A DNA stretch of 42,292 bases from an uncultured Granulosicoccus sp. (GTDB lineage Bacteria; Pseudomonadota; Gammaproteobacteria; Granulosicoccales; Granulosicoccaceae). The position numbers and the translations under genes are program-made. The notes under the pieces are model-generated. The model did no database searches and was not told the origin of the DNA. It saw nothing but the letters and a program-made list of their open reading frames with translations. The stretch lies in contig CANMQI010000032.1 in the NCBI GenBank assembly GCA_947499955.1, positions 1-42,292 on the forward strand, given 5' to 3'. Below are positions 33,360 to 41,877 of this stretch, piece after piece (position 1 is the stretch's first letter; every line of letters starts with the position of its first letter).

Positions 33360-33469
33360 GTTCGGTAATTTCCCCATCATAATCTCGATAGCCATAGGCT
33401 GCGCGATTCAGACCAATCAACAAGAAAGGTGTTCAAGCGGATTCTGGAACAGACAAACAGCGCAATCAC

Positions 33470-33889
33470 CTACCGTCCCCTCTGAACATCCTCGACCACT
33501 TCGAACCGCTCGCAGACGAGAAGCATCTCTTCGTCGAAACCGCCATTGCGCTCGAAGTAAGCCTGATGATCCGATCGCCAACCCGCCAAGCTGTCGTTCT
33601 CCCCTTCCAGCAATGCAAATTCCTCATCGACGTCGCAGAAGCGCTTGATGTTCACCGCCACCGTTCTGATTACCAGGGCGGGTGTGCCGTCCCAGTTCAA
33701 TGCAATATCGCAGCGCCCTTCCACCGGCATTTCCTCATCGCCTTCCGTGAAATCGTGCAAGGCCCCGCAGGTTGCTGTCTTCTTCCCTTCACGTACCAGC
33801 CGGATCAACAAGGCGCATAATGACGCGCCATCACCAAACTTGAATGATGCCGCCTCAGGGTATTGCTTCTTCAAATCGTCCAGTTCCAT
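33470..33889 (-). CDS. ASCH-domain protein
   Basis: This 139-residue protein has the ASCH pattern: SFKFGDGASLCALLIRLVREGKKTATCGA near the start, then GTPALVIRTVAVNIKRFCDVDEEFALLEGE and GWRSDHQAYFERNG. ASCH domains have a PUA-like fold and are predicted to bind RNA; one characterised member is an amidohydrolase on acetylcytidine. ATG 33889 follows GAGA and matches the family start. Monocistronic. Confidence 0.9.
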   Translation of the reverse strand: MELDDLKKQYPEAASFKFGDGASLCALLIRLVREGKKTATCGALHDFTEGDEEMPVEGRCDIALNWDGTPALVIRTVAVNIKRFCDVDEEFALLEGENDSLAGWRSDHQAYFERNGGFDEEMLLVCERFEVVEDVQRGR

Positions 33890-34368
33890 ACGTCTCTCAC
33901 TGTGGCTCTTGTTTGTTCTGGCAGCAGGATTGCGCACTCCCCCGGACTCATTGTGCTCCTTCGCTCTCGCCGTCAGCCGTGATCACTGATTCCCCCATCA
34001 TGATCAGCCTTGATGGGATCCGTGCAGCTCTTGCATTATATAGCGGGTTCCATTCCTCACGTGTCTACGTCAGGTACAGGATGCCTGCGAAATAGCCCAT
34101 CATGGCTTTGAATAAAAATGCACATCACGTGAATTCCCTCTGAATATTCCCCTGTTAAAGCACCAAATACTCTTTTCTGGACTCACCCCCTTTTCACGAA
34201 AGGTGATGCAACCAGACTCGATGCCAATGCGATAGTTTCAAGGGACATTTGTTCAGGTGCCAAGCTAGTGATAATCTCAGTGTGCGAGGAGGTTGCCAAC
34301 GTCAGGCCACCGAGAACATGGTACAGCGAGTCCTTTTAAAACCATAAATACACAGGAAAGCCAGCTTC
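33890..34368. other. Intergenic region before phoX
   Basis: About 480 bp, AT-richer than the surroundings. I see no gene, RNA or clear Pho-box direct repeat, but any phoX promoter should lie here. Confidence 0.45.
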
Positions 34369-36282
34369 ATGAAAAATCCAGATGACATGTCGTTCGACGA
34401 GTTCGACGAATACATGAACCCCAGACCGGAGGAAACCGATTTTGATCGTGTGCTGGATCGAGCCATGTCTCGCCGCGATCTACTCAAAGGTGTTGTGGCC
34501 TTGGGCAGCGTTGCAGCATTGGGTAGCACACTGATTCCCAGACCAGCATCAGCGGCAGAGAGTCGTTTTGCCTTTGATACCATTGCCATGAGTACTGCCG
34601 ACGAAATAGCGGTGCCATCGGGCTATACCGCACGAGTCCTATCCCGTTGGGGAGATCCATTGTGGTCTGACGCCCCGGACTTCGATCATGCTACACGCGG
34701 AACGGGCGCAAGTCAGGCCACATCGTTTGGTGACAACAACGACGGAATGGAAGTATATCCTCACGGTGACAAGTTCATTCTGATTGCCAACAACGAGTAC
34801 GCCAATAGAAGCGTAATCTGGGGTAATCGTGCGGAAGGCAAATATGAAAATGATGATGACGTTCTGAAGGGTATGAACGCCCACGGCTTGACTGTCGTGG
34901 AAATTCAGCAAAAGTACGGCACCTGGTCAATCGTCAAGGACAGTCCTTACAATCGTCGAGTAACGCCCGACGTTGAAATGGATATTACCGGACCTGCGGC
35001 GGGTCATGACCTGATGAAAACCAACGCCGACCCTGATGGATTGGTAGCGCGCGGTACCTTCAATAACTGCGGCAACGGATCAACACCCTGGGGCACCTAC
35101 CTGGCCTGCGAGGAAAACTTCAATGGCTACTTCGCGACAGAAGACCAGGAACACCCTGTGACTGATGCCATGAAGCGCTACGGCATTTCACCCAAGGGGC
35201 GTGGCTATGGCTGGCATGAAATAGACGATCGCTTTGATCTGGCAAAGGAATCCAACGAATATAATCGTCATGGCTATGTCACCGAAGTCGACGCTACCGA
35301 CCCTACCAGCCGGCCCAAGAAACGCACAGCGCTTGGTCGCTTCAAGCATGAAAATGCTGAAGTGGTCGTTAACGGCGATGGTCGTATAGTGGTCTATATG
35401 GGAGACGATGAACGCGGTGAATTCCTGTACCGTTTCGTGTCCGACGGTGTATATGCCCCGGGTGGGGAGACCGATTCTCTGCTCGAAGATGGCAAACTAT
35501 ACGCAGCCAGGTTCAATGACGATGGAAGCGGTGAGTGGCTGGAACTCTCTCCTGAAGCAACCGGCATGGCGAGCATGGCCGAAGTGTGCATTCATACGCG
35601 ACAAGCAGCCTCCGCGGTGGGTGCAACGACCATGGATCGGCCTGAGTGGGTAAGCGCCAACCCCATGGCTGCCGAGGTGTATTGCTGCCTGACAAACAAC
35701 TCGAATCGAGGTGTCAAGGATAAGGAATCAGGTGTAGCGCTGACGAATTCAGGTGGTGATGCCACGCCAGTCGGTGGGCCTAATCCGCGGGAAGCCAACC
35801 AATACGGCCAGATTGTGCGTTGGCGTCCAGAGTCTGCAGACCATACCAGCACATCGTTTACCTGGGATCTCTATGTCCTGGCAGGTAATCCTGCTGTGCA
35901 TTCCGATCTGCGTGCAGGTTCGTCGAATATTTCGGAAGGCAATATGTTCAATTCACCGGACGGTTTGAAGTTTGATTCAAACGGCATGCTGTGGATTCAG
36001 ACAGACGGAAACTACTCCAATGAAAAAGACTTCGCGGGCCAGGGAAACAACCAGATGCTTCTGGGAGATCCTGTTACCGGTGAAATCCGTCGTTTCCTGA
36101 CGGGACCATTGCAGGCCGAAATCACGGGCCTGACCTGGAGCCCGGATCGTCGCACGATGTTTGTCGGTATTCAGCACCCTGGCGAACGAGGTGAAGGGCA
36201 CTGGCCAGACGGTGGCGAATCGTCCACCCCCCGATCCTCAATAATTGCGGTGACTCGAGACGATGGAGGCCTGGTCGGCTAG
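34369..36282 (+). CDS. phoX: PhoX-family (DUF839) phosphatase, Tat-exported
   Basis: This 637-residue protein has an acidic N-tail followed by a Tat signal with twin Arg35-Arg36 (SRRDLLKG) and a hydrophobic stretch to about residue 63 (ASAAES). The mature part shows PhoX hallmarks: GMEVYPHG, ACEENFNGYF with the conserved Cys and Glu, VVYMGDDERGEFLYRFVS, and FNSPDGLKFDSNGMLWIQTDG. PhoX is a Ca/Fe-dependent phosphomonoesterase that releases phosphate outside the cytoplasm. AGGAAAG precedes the ATG. A hairpin terminator pair follows. Confidence 0.92.
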   Translation: MKNPDDMSFDEFDEYMNPRPEETDFDRVLDRAMSRRDLLKGVVALGSVAALGSTLIPRPASAAESRFAFDTIAMSTADEIAVPSGYTARVLSRWGDPLWSDAPDFDHATRGTGASQATSFGDNNDGMEVYPHGDKFILIANNEYANRSVIWGNRAEGKYENDDDVLKGMNAHGLTVVEIQQKYGTWSIVKDSPYNRRVTPDVEMDITGPAAGHDLMKTNADPDGLVARGTFNNCGNGSTPWGTYLACEENFNGYFATEDQEHPVTDAMKRYGISPKGRGYGWHEIDDRFDLAKESNEYNRHGYVTEVDATDPTSRPKKRTALGRFKHENAEVVVNGDGRIVVYMGDDERGEFLYRFVSDGVYAPGGETDSLLEDGKLYAARFNDDGSGEWLELSPEATGMASMAEVCIHTRQAASAVGATTMDRPEWVSANPMAAEVYCCLTNNSNRGVKDKESGVALTNSGGDATPVGGPNPREANQYGQIVRWRPESADHTSTSFTWDLYVLAGNPAVHSDLRAGSSNISEGNMFNSPDGLKFDSNGMLWIQTDGNYSNEKDFAGQGNNQMLLGDPVTGEIRRFLTGPLQAEITGLTWSPDRRTMFVGIQHPGERGEGHWPDGGESSTPRSSIIAVTRDDGGLVG

Positions 36283-36285
36283 CTA

Positions 36286-36350
36286 GTTCCGATTTGAATC
36301 GGAACAGGCAACACAACCGTGTAGCCGGCACCCTGTAGGGTGTTGGCTAC
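36286..36350 (+). terminator. Two consecutive hairpins after phoX
   Basis: GTTCCGATT-TG-AATCGGAAC (36286-36305) has perfect 9-bp arms. The second hairpin (36321-36350) has arms GTAGCCGGCACCC and GGGTGTTGGCTAC with two G-U pairs around TGTA. No long U-run follows, but the pair is a likely terminator or 3' stabiliser. Confidence 0.65.
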
Positions 36351-36452
36351 TCATTGTCGGCTCATGCACCCCGGAGAATCCAGTATGCTTGCAGACAGGC
36401 AGGGTCAAATCAGCCTGTCGCCTCCCTCTCCTGCAATGCCGAGTCTGATCCA

Positions 36453-36821
36453 GTGAATTCACCCGACAAGTCTCTCGACAAGGTTACGATCTACCACAAC
36501 CCGCGTTGTTCGAAGTCGCGGCAGACGCTGGCGCTGATCGAAGATACCGGCGCAAGCCCCACGGTGGTCAAGTATCTGGACAGCCCCGTCTCACGTGACA
36601 CGCTGGCCGAGTGGGTAGCTCGCTCTGGTCTGCCCGCCAGTGCATTTCTTCGACCCGGTGAAAAGCAGGCGAAGGAGTTGGGCATCACGGCGAAATCCGA
36701 TCCGGATGCCATACTCGATGCCATTGCACAGTACCCGGCATTGATGGAGCGCCCTGTCGTCGTCACCGAAAAGGGCGTGGTCCTCGGACGGCCGCCAGAG
36801 AACGTCAAGGACGTACTATGA
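36453..36821 (+). CDS. ArsC-like (glutaredoxin-fold) reductase
   Basis: This 122-residue thioredoxin-fold protein of the ArsC/Spx family has the active Cys in YHNPRCSKSRQTL, a conserved Arg in FLRPGEK, and ERPVVVTEKGVVLGRPPENV near the C-terminus, keeping the usual three Arg. Arsenate reduction with glutathione/glutaredoxin is the family's known role, but no arsenite exporter or ArsR is nearby, so another thiol-reduction role is possible. GTG 36453 is chosen; the upstream in-frame extension covers the phoX terminator. Confidence 0.88.
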   Translation: MNSPDKSLDKVTIYHNPRCSKSRQTLALIEDTGASPTVVKYLDSPVSRDTLAEWVARSGLPASAFLRPGEKQAKELGITAKSDPDAILDAIAQYPALMERPVVVTEKGVVLGRPPENVKDVL

Positions 36822-36932
36822 ACCTCAGGGCGTCCTGGCGTCATTTGAATCAAGCAGATTTCAGTGCTTGCCTGGTGATTCAAGCGGGATGATGGGCGGA
36901 CCTGTTCAGGCGCAGGGCCAGCTTCCTGACTG

Positions 36933-37430
36933 CTAGATTTCTCTCAATCGTATTGCACCCGACGTGGGCTGGCTCACTCGCTCACCTTTCTGAGTCACGT
37001 GCAGCGCGCCTGCGTTTTCCAGCTCCCATGCCGCCTCGATGGTCTGCGGCATGATGTCTCTCCAGTGCTCACCCCCGACGACGCGTGCAGCCTCTGATGG
37101 GCAGATGGTCTTGCCTTCCGCGCGGCTTCGCAAAAGGCATTGGATGGTCGCGGTAAGCCGTATCTTCAGGGACTCTTCGGTGGGGGTTTCCCACCAGGGT
37201 CGACCTCGTTCACCGAGGCTGATTTTCGCATCGTTGACTCTGGCGCGAGCGAGTGCCATGGCCTGATCATCATCCGTGGACTTTGCTGATTTCACCGCGC
37301 GTCGCGCCGACATCAATTCCCGAACAAGCTGCTTTTCCAGTGTCGGCGGGATCGACGGATCTGTCTTCCGCCATCGACGCCCCTTGATGACGAAGTAGCG
37401 GGAGGTGTCTGTATCGGAGTTGTCAGGCAT
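36933..37430 (-). CDS. DUF3253 protein
   Basis: This 165-residue cytoplasmic protein has an N-terminal half (FVIKGRRWRKTDPSIP, a charged helix with LVRELMSARRAVK) and a C-terminal DUF3253 winged-helix-like module (ICPSEAARVVGGEHWRDIM, WELENAGALHVTQKGE). No catalytic motif is visible. Function unknown. Monocistronic on the minus strand. Confidence 0.75.
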   Translation of the reverse strand: MPDNSDTDTSRYFVIKGRRWRKTDPSIPPTLEKQLVRELMSARRAVKSAKSTDDDQAMALARARVNDAKISLGERGRPWWETPTEESLKIRLTATIQCLLRSRAEGKTICPSEAARVVGGEHWRDIMPQTIEAAWELENAGALHVTQKGERVSQPTSGAIRLREI

Positions 37431-37475
37431 TGTCTGAAGGTGACTTCAGATTGCTATCAGCGAGCATCATTGGAT

Positions 37476-38486
37476 TCAGGCGTCAACGATTTCCAGAGCA
37501 CGACGGGCAAAGGCCCGCGCCAGCGGCGCCACATCAGCGGCGTTCTTGCCAGATGCATTGCCCGCACGGGCACGATCGGCGATGCCCACAAAGATCACCG
37601 CAAAGCGGAACAGGGAAAACACGATGTGAAAGTCCTGCAGCGCGCCCGTCGGCCTGGCCGAGTCATGGTAACGATCGACGAACTCCTGCTTCGTGGGAAT
37701 ACCCAGCGCCTGCCAGTCCAGCCCCCGAATCCCGCCATACTCATCGGGCGTGCAGTGCCAGGTCATGCAACAGAAACCCAGATCGGCCAGAGGATGACCC
37801 AGGGTGGACAGCTCCCAGTCAAGAATGGCAATCACGCGGGGCTCTGTCGGATGAAACATCATGTTGCCCAGACGAAAATCCCCATGCGCCACCGCAACAG
37901 CGCCGTCCTCGGGAGGCACCTGCGAGGGAAGCCAGTCAGCCAGACGCTCCAGTTCCGTAATCGGTTCTCCGGTACTGGCGCGCAACTGTCGGGTCCAACG
38001 ATTTATCTGGCGCTGGAAATAGTCGCCAGGCTTGCCATAATCATCCAGACCGGCAGCATGCGGGTCGATGCCGTGCATCCTGGCCATGGCATCTGCCATG
38101 CCGAAGTAGATCGCGCGACGTTCTTCGGCGTCCATTCCCGGCAAGGAACAGTCTTCAAAAACCCGGCCTTCAATCCGCTCCATCAGATAGAACGGTGTTC
38201 CGAGGGCTGCCGGGTCTTCATGGAAGAAAACCGTTTCAGGCACTGGCACACCCTGCGCTCCCAATGCCTTCATGACTCGGAACTCACGATCAACCGCGTG
38301 CGCACCTCGCAGAATCGGGCCATTGGGTTGCTTGCGCAACACCAGGCGCCTGGCACCGTGCGTCACGAAATACGTCGGGTTGGATTGGCCACCGGAGATG
38401 CGCTCCAGCTCGACCATGTCTGCAGCACCCAAGTGCTCGTCCAGAACGGTTTTCAGCGCTGCCGGATCAAAATCGATGTCGCTCAT
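37476..38486 (-). CDS. Aminoglycoside-phosphotransferase-fold kinase (ACAD11/LvaA-like)
   Basis: This 336-residue kinase has RISGGQSNPTYFV near the start, LRKQPNG with the ATP-contact Lys, catalytic AVAHGDFRLGNMMF and metal-binding ILDWELSTLGHPLADLG. In the Lva levulinate system and mammalian ACAD10/11, such kinases phosphorylate 4-hydroxyacyl-CoA so that a partner acyl-CoA dehydrogenase can convert it to a beta-oxidation intermediate. It overlaps the acyl-CoA dehydrogenase stop (ATGA), matching that pairing. Substrate chain length unknown. Confidence 0.92.
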   Translation of the reverse strand: MSDIDFDPAALKTVLDEHLGAADMVELERISGGQSNPTYFVTHGARRLVLRKQPNGPILRGAHAVDREFRVMKALGAQGVPVPETVFFHEDPAALGTPFYLMERIEGRVFEDCSLPGMDAEERRAIYFGMADAMARMHGIDPHAAGLDDYGKPGDYFQRQINRWTRQLRASTGEPITELERLADWLPSQVPPEDGAVAVAHGDFRLGNMMFHPTEPRVIAILDWELSTLGHPLADLGFCCMTWHCTPDEYGGIRGLDWQALGIPTKQEFVDRYHDSARPTGALQDFHIVFSLFRFAVIFVGIADRARAGNASGKNAADVAPLARAFARRALEIVDA

Positions 38487-39700
38487 GATGGCTTGCCTCC
38501 CTCCACATCCCATGACCAGAACTGCGTTCCTGCTGAGCGCAACTCGCGACTCAGCACCATGCGATGCACCTCGTCGGCACCATCGACCAGCCTGGCCTGA
38601 CGGGCATAACGGTACACCCACTCGAGCACCGTATCCTTGGAATAGCCTCTGGCGCCATTGATCTGAATGCCCACGTCCGCCGCATCGTGCAGCACATTGG
38701 CCACCTGTATCTTTGCCATCGAAATCTCCTTCCTGGCAAATTCGCCACGATCGATCGCGAAGGCCGCCTTCATGACGAGCAAGCGACCGACTTCGATGCG
38801 CATGGCGATATCACCGAGCATCTGCTGCACCGATTCACGCTCGATCAGTAGCTGGCCAAAGCCTTCGCGTTTCTCGGCATAGTCGGTGGCAATTTCCACA
38901 CAGCGTTTGGCCAGCCCCAGCCAGCGCATGCAATGCGTCAAGCGCGCCGTACCCAGACGGGTCTGCGTCACTCTCATGCCATAGCCCTCTTCCAGCAGCA
39001 CATTCTCTACCGGTATTTCCAGACCCTCGAACGATAGCTCGCAATGTCCGCCATGTTCCTCGGGCCCCATGATGGGAATGCGCCGTGTGATCTCCCAACC
39101 CGGATCATCACGATGGAACAGGAATGCCGTATGACCTCGCCGGTCATCATCGGAGGTGCGAGCAAGCAGAATGAAATGATCGGCCGCCTCGGCCCCCGTG
39201 ATGAACCACTTGTGTCCATTGACGATGTATCGATCACCGTGCCTCACAGCCCGTGTCTGCATCATGCCCGGATCAGAGCCTCCGCCCGGATGCGGCTCGG
39301 TCATGGCAAAGGCTGAACGAGCCTCACCACGAACCAGCGGCATCAACCAGCGTTCCTTCTGCTCAGCAGTGCCCAGCTTCTCCAGTACCATCATGTTGCC
39401 GTCATCAGGGGCGGCTGAATTGAATACGACCGGGCCGAAGATGGAGCGGTTCATTTCCTCGTAGACGACCGCCATGCCCGCCTTGTCGAGCCCGCCACCG
39501 CCGATGTCCTTCGACAATTGCAGACACCACAGGCCTTGCTTCCGAGCAGCGGCACGTTGTTCCTGCAACACGCCTTCGGCGATATTCTCGTGGGCGTCGT
39601 AAGCCTCTGGATCGGCTTCCAGAGGAATCAGCCTCTCATCCACAAAGGTGGCTATTCGCTTGCGCAAGGCCTCCAGTTCGGGGGTGATCGTGAAATCCAT
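38483..39700 (-). CDS. Acyl-CoA dehydrogenase (ACAD10/11-like)
   Basis: This 405-residue flavoenzyme has AFAMTEPHPGGGSDP and WFITGAEAADHFILLART in the FAD/substrate middle domain, and the C-terminal helical domain with INGARGYSKDTVLEWVYRYARQARLVDGADEVH. This type pairs with the kinase downstream. AAGGAG lies ahead of the ATG. A broken SDR remnant ends three bases upstream, so an original SDR-ACAD-kinase operon has apparently lost its first gene. Confidence 0.94.
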   Translation of the reverse strand: MDFTITPELEALRKRIATFVDERLIPLEADPEAYDAHENIAEGVLQEQRAAARKQGLWCLQLSKDIGGGGLDKAGMAVVYEEMNRSIFGPVVFNSAAPDDGNMMVLEKLGTAEQKERWLMPLVRGEARSAFAMTEPHPGGGSDPGMMQTRAVRHGDRYIVNGHKWFITGAEAADHFILLARTSDDDRRGHTAFLFHRDDPGWEITRRIPIMGPEEHGGHCELSFEGLEIPVENVLLEEGYGMRVTQTRLGTARLTHCMRWLGLAKRCVEIATDYAEKREGFGQLLIERESVQQMLGDIAMRIEVGRLLVMKAAFAIDRGEFARKEISMAKIQVANVLHDAADVGIQINGARGYSKDTVLEWVYRYARQARLVDGADEVHRMVLSRELRSAGTQFWSWDVEGGKPS

Positions 39701-39703
39701 GAA

Positions 39704-39922
39704 CTACTCCTTCCGGGCCCGGGAAACCGGGCGTGCTTTGTCGACGACGATACCCGATCCTGTCATGAAACGCCGCGCGTTCGACGCGCGTGGCAAATCA
39801 GCGGCATCGAGTTCTTTCAGCTGGTCCAAGCGCCGCTGTGGTACGCGGCGTATCAAGGCTGATCCGGCTTCGGTGTTGACATAATTCTCGTTTAATACCG
39901 GTTCAACGTAACCGGGGCACGG
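39704..39922 (-). pseudogene. SDR dehydrogenase, C-terminal remnant
   Basis: The last ~72 codons upstream of the acyl-CoA dehydrogenase read CPGYVEPVLNEN, ALIRRVPQRRLDQLKELDAADL and RRFMTGSGIVVDKAR. This matches the C-terminal part of a classical SDR (APGYVET..., IPQRRLG-x-P-E-x-LDG..., ASRFMTGSVIVVDGG). The Rossmann and catalytic parts are missing, and the segment has lost conserved Gly residues. The reading frame continues to about 39955 without SDR similarity. Likely a 5'-deleted, decaying gene; an SDR belongs naturally with this ACAD/kinase pair. Confidence 0.6.
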
Positions 39923-39955
39923 CCTTGCAGATCTATCCAGATGGTACGTGGTCAA

Positions 39956-40209
39956 CCATTGATTGCATAGTCACTGGCCGACCCTGGCACGGCAAGATAA
40001 CGCAATTCGAATACTGAACCCTATTCGTCTGGTTCGCGACACGGGCTGATCAACAGGGAGGCCGGTTTCCACAAGACTTGCACAATTTGCAGGTATCCTT
40101 TCGTTGAACTTGCATACTCGCAGGCTTGGTTTGCTCGGCCAGATAGCGGGCACTCTCGACGAATCACAAGATCAATCGAAACATCTCAAACTGACTTCAG
40201 GAATACACA
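39956..40209. other. Intergenic region
   Basis: No supported gene. It should contain the promoter of the ricin-B-like gene, and perhaps the eroded 5' part of the SDR, which I could not recognise in any frame. Confidence 0.4.
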
Positions 40210-40758
40210 GTGAACAAATTTTTGATCCCGAATATCATGACGCTGGGTTTATTGATTGGCACAATTCCGTTGGCGCACTCTGCTGACGCGCTTGTTGAAA
40301 TCAGACTGATTGACGACATCGATGAATCTCGCGGCTACTGCCTGGACGTTGCTGGTGGCCAAGGTACCGAAGCGCCAGTCGAAAAGGGCCTGCAGGCGCA
40401 TACCTGTTACGACTACACGGGGGGATTGCTGGAAGATCAGAGTTTTGCGGCGGCGCTTGTTGAAGAAGGGCAATTCAAGATTTCGTACTTTGACGTTTGC
40501 ATGACTGCGTCAGAACCGGTGAGTGGTTCGGCGCTTATGCTCGCCGAATGTGAAAATACTGATACTCAGATGTTTTCACTCGGAGAGGACGGCAATCTGA
40601 CACTCCAGACGAACCCTGAATTGTGTGTAACTGCCAATAGCACCGAAAAGAAAGAAGGGCGAGGCGGAACACCGGTTCACGTCATGCGACCGCTGTCACT
40701 ACAGCCATGCAGCGACGACGACAAGGCCTATCAAGCCTGGAGCGTATTCAGTCTGTAG
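40210..40758 (+). CDS. Secreted ricin-B-like beta-trefoil protein
   Basis: This 182-residue protein has a signal peptide (hydrophobic to PLAHSADA, about residue 25). A single trefoil-like domain follows with RGYCLDVAGGQG, DVCMTASEP, ALMLAECENTDTQMFSL, ELCVTANS and a final YQAWSV that resembles the QxW motif of ricin-B lectins. Six or more Cys residues suggest disulfides. It probably binds carbohydrate outside the cytoplasm. GTG 40210 has AGGA 9 nt upstream. Base composition is more AT-rich than its neighbours. Confidence 0.75.
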   Translation: MNKFLIPNIMTLGLLIGTIPLAHSADALVEIRLIDDIDESRGYCLDVAGGQGTEAPVEKGLQAHTCYDYTGGLLEDQSFAAALVEEGQFKISYFDVCMTASEPVSGSALMLAECENTDTQMFSLGEDGNLTLQTNPELCVTANSTEKKEGRGGTPVHVMRPLSLQPCSDDDKAYQAWSVFSL

Positions 40759-40787
40759 ATCCACCATCCATAGCGCTGGGGGCCAAA

Positions 40788-40820
40788 GCTGTGAGGCGCC
40801 TTTCCGGAGGCCTTCACAGC
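40788..40820 (+). terminator. Hairpin after the ricin-B-like gene
   Basis: GCTGTGA (40788-40794) pairs with TCACAGC (40814-40820), extended inward by GGC/GCC and CC/GG. No clear U-run follows. Confidence 0.55.
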
Positions 40821-40994
40821 AGGCAACGTCATCCCCTGCATCGATCAAGGTGATCACATTGAGCTAAAGGCTCTCTGCAAAAGTCACGGGCTTCAACTGA
40901 AACCCTTCAAGGACTTTCCATGCCGGGTGGTTGGCAAAACGCCCGAAGAAATGGTGAAGGTAGCTATGGGCTGGAAAATCGCCAACCATGGCAA

Positions 40995-41474
40995 TCACCC
41001 GGCTACCGCCGCCTCAAGCGCTGCTATGTCGATCTTCCGCATCGTCATCATCGCTTCCATGGCGCGTCTGGCCACCTCGCTGTCGGAGCTGGTTGTCAGT
41101 TGCATCAAGCGTTTCGGGATGATCTGCCAGGAGTGGCCCCAGCGGTCCTTGCACCAGCCACAGTCGTTCTCGGCGCCTTCGTTGTCGACGATCGCATTCC
41201 AGTAGCGATCGGTCTCTTCCTGATCATCCGTCATCACCATGAAACTGACCGCCTCATTCGGCGTGAAAAATGGGCCACCATTGAGCCCCAGAAACGCTCG
41301 ACCAAGCACGGTGAACTCCACCGTCAGTTCGTCGCCTTGCTGGCCACCGGGATAATCAGTGGGTGCCGTGTTGACTCGGTCGATATGGCTATCGGGGAAT
41401 GTGGCAGCGTAGAACGCCGCTGCTTTTGACGCTTCACCGTGGTCGTACCACAGGCAGTTGACGAGTTGGGTCAT
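40995..41474 (-). CDS. PhnB-like VOC-fold protein
   Basis: This 159-residue protein of the VOC/glyoxalase superfamily is PhnB/3-demethylubiquinone-methyltransferase-like. It has LVNCLWYDHGEASKAAAFYAATFPDS, FLGLNGGPFFTPNEAVSFMV and CGWCKDRWGHSWQIIP. Function of most members is unknown; metal-dependent lyase, isomerase or dioxygenase activities occur. GGAG precedes the ATG. Confidence 0.92.
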   Translation of the reverse strand: MTQLVNCLWYDHGEASKAAAFYAATFPDSHIDRVNTAPTDYPGGQQGDELTVEFTVLGRAFLGLNGGPFFTPNEAVSFMVMTDDQEETDRYWNAIVDNEGAENDCGWCKDRWGHSWQIIPKRLMQLTTSSDSEVARRAMEAMMTMRKIDIAALEAAVAG

Positions 41475-41739
41475 GAGGCTTCTCCTTGGCGTTGGTCTTT
41501 ACTTGCAGCGGCTCGGCACGGCTGCGCGTGCGTCAATGGGTATTGAGTATGCCGTTGCCAAAGTGCCCGCTTTTCGCCAGCCGTTTCAAGATCCTGGGCC
41601 AGGCGCGAGCCGCGCGGGCCTCAGCACCCTCTACCGCTGCGTCGTCACACACAATAGCAAATCACCAAGGCTGGAGCGAGAGACGTCTGCTGCCCCTTAC
41701 TGCCCCGTGCCTGGAGATTGAACACGGTTAGCGACCTGA
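41475..41739. other. Intergenic stretch, no gene seen
   Basis: No supported gene between the PhnB-like gene and the deacetylase scrap. It may hold deletion debris linked to the insertion sequence. Confidence 0.4.
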
Positions 41740-41877
41740 CTGTTCTTCCCGAGCCTTCGGCGAGAATTCGATGCTATATATGAAACTGGTGGCTTCTGGA
41801 TGCCTGTTCTACATCCTTTTCTGAAAGGTAGTCTGGCTCGTTGGCGTTTGTTCGAACGTTGGCTGGAAGATATGTAA
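41740..41877 (+). pseudogene. Polysaccharide deacetylase, C-terminal scrap truncated by an IS
   Basis: Forty-five codons in one frame read LRREFDAIYETGGFWMP, VLHPFLKGSLARW and FERWLEDM. This matches the end of NodB/PuuE-type polysaccharide deacetylases, where HPFxxGRxxRW is typical. A TGA precedes the frame at 41737. The family normally continues beyond this point, and the stop lies at the edge of the transposon end. Both the 5' part and the extreme C-terminus are missing. Confidence 0.55.
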
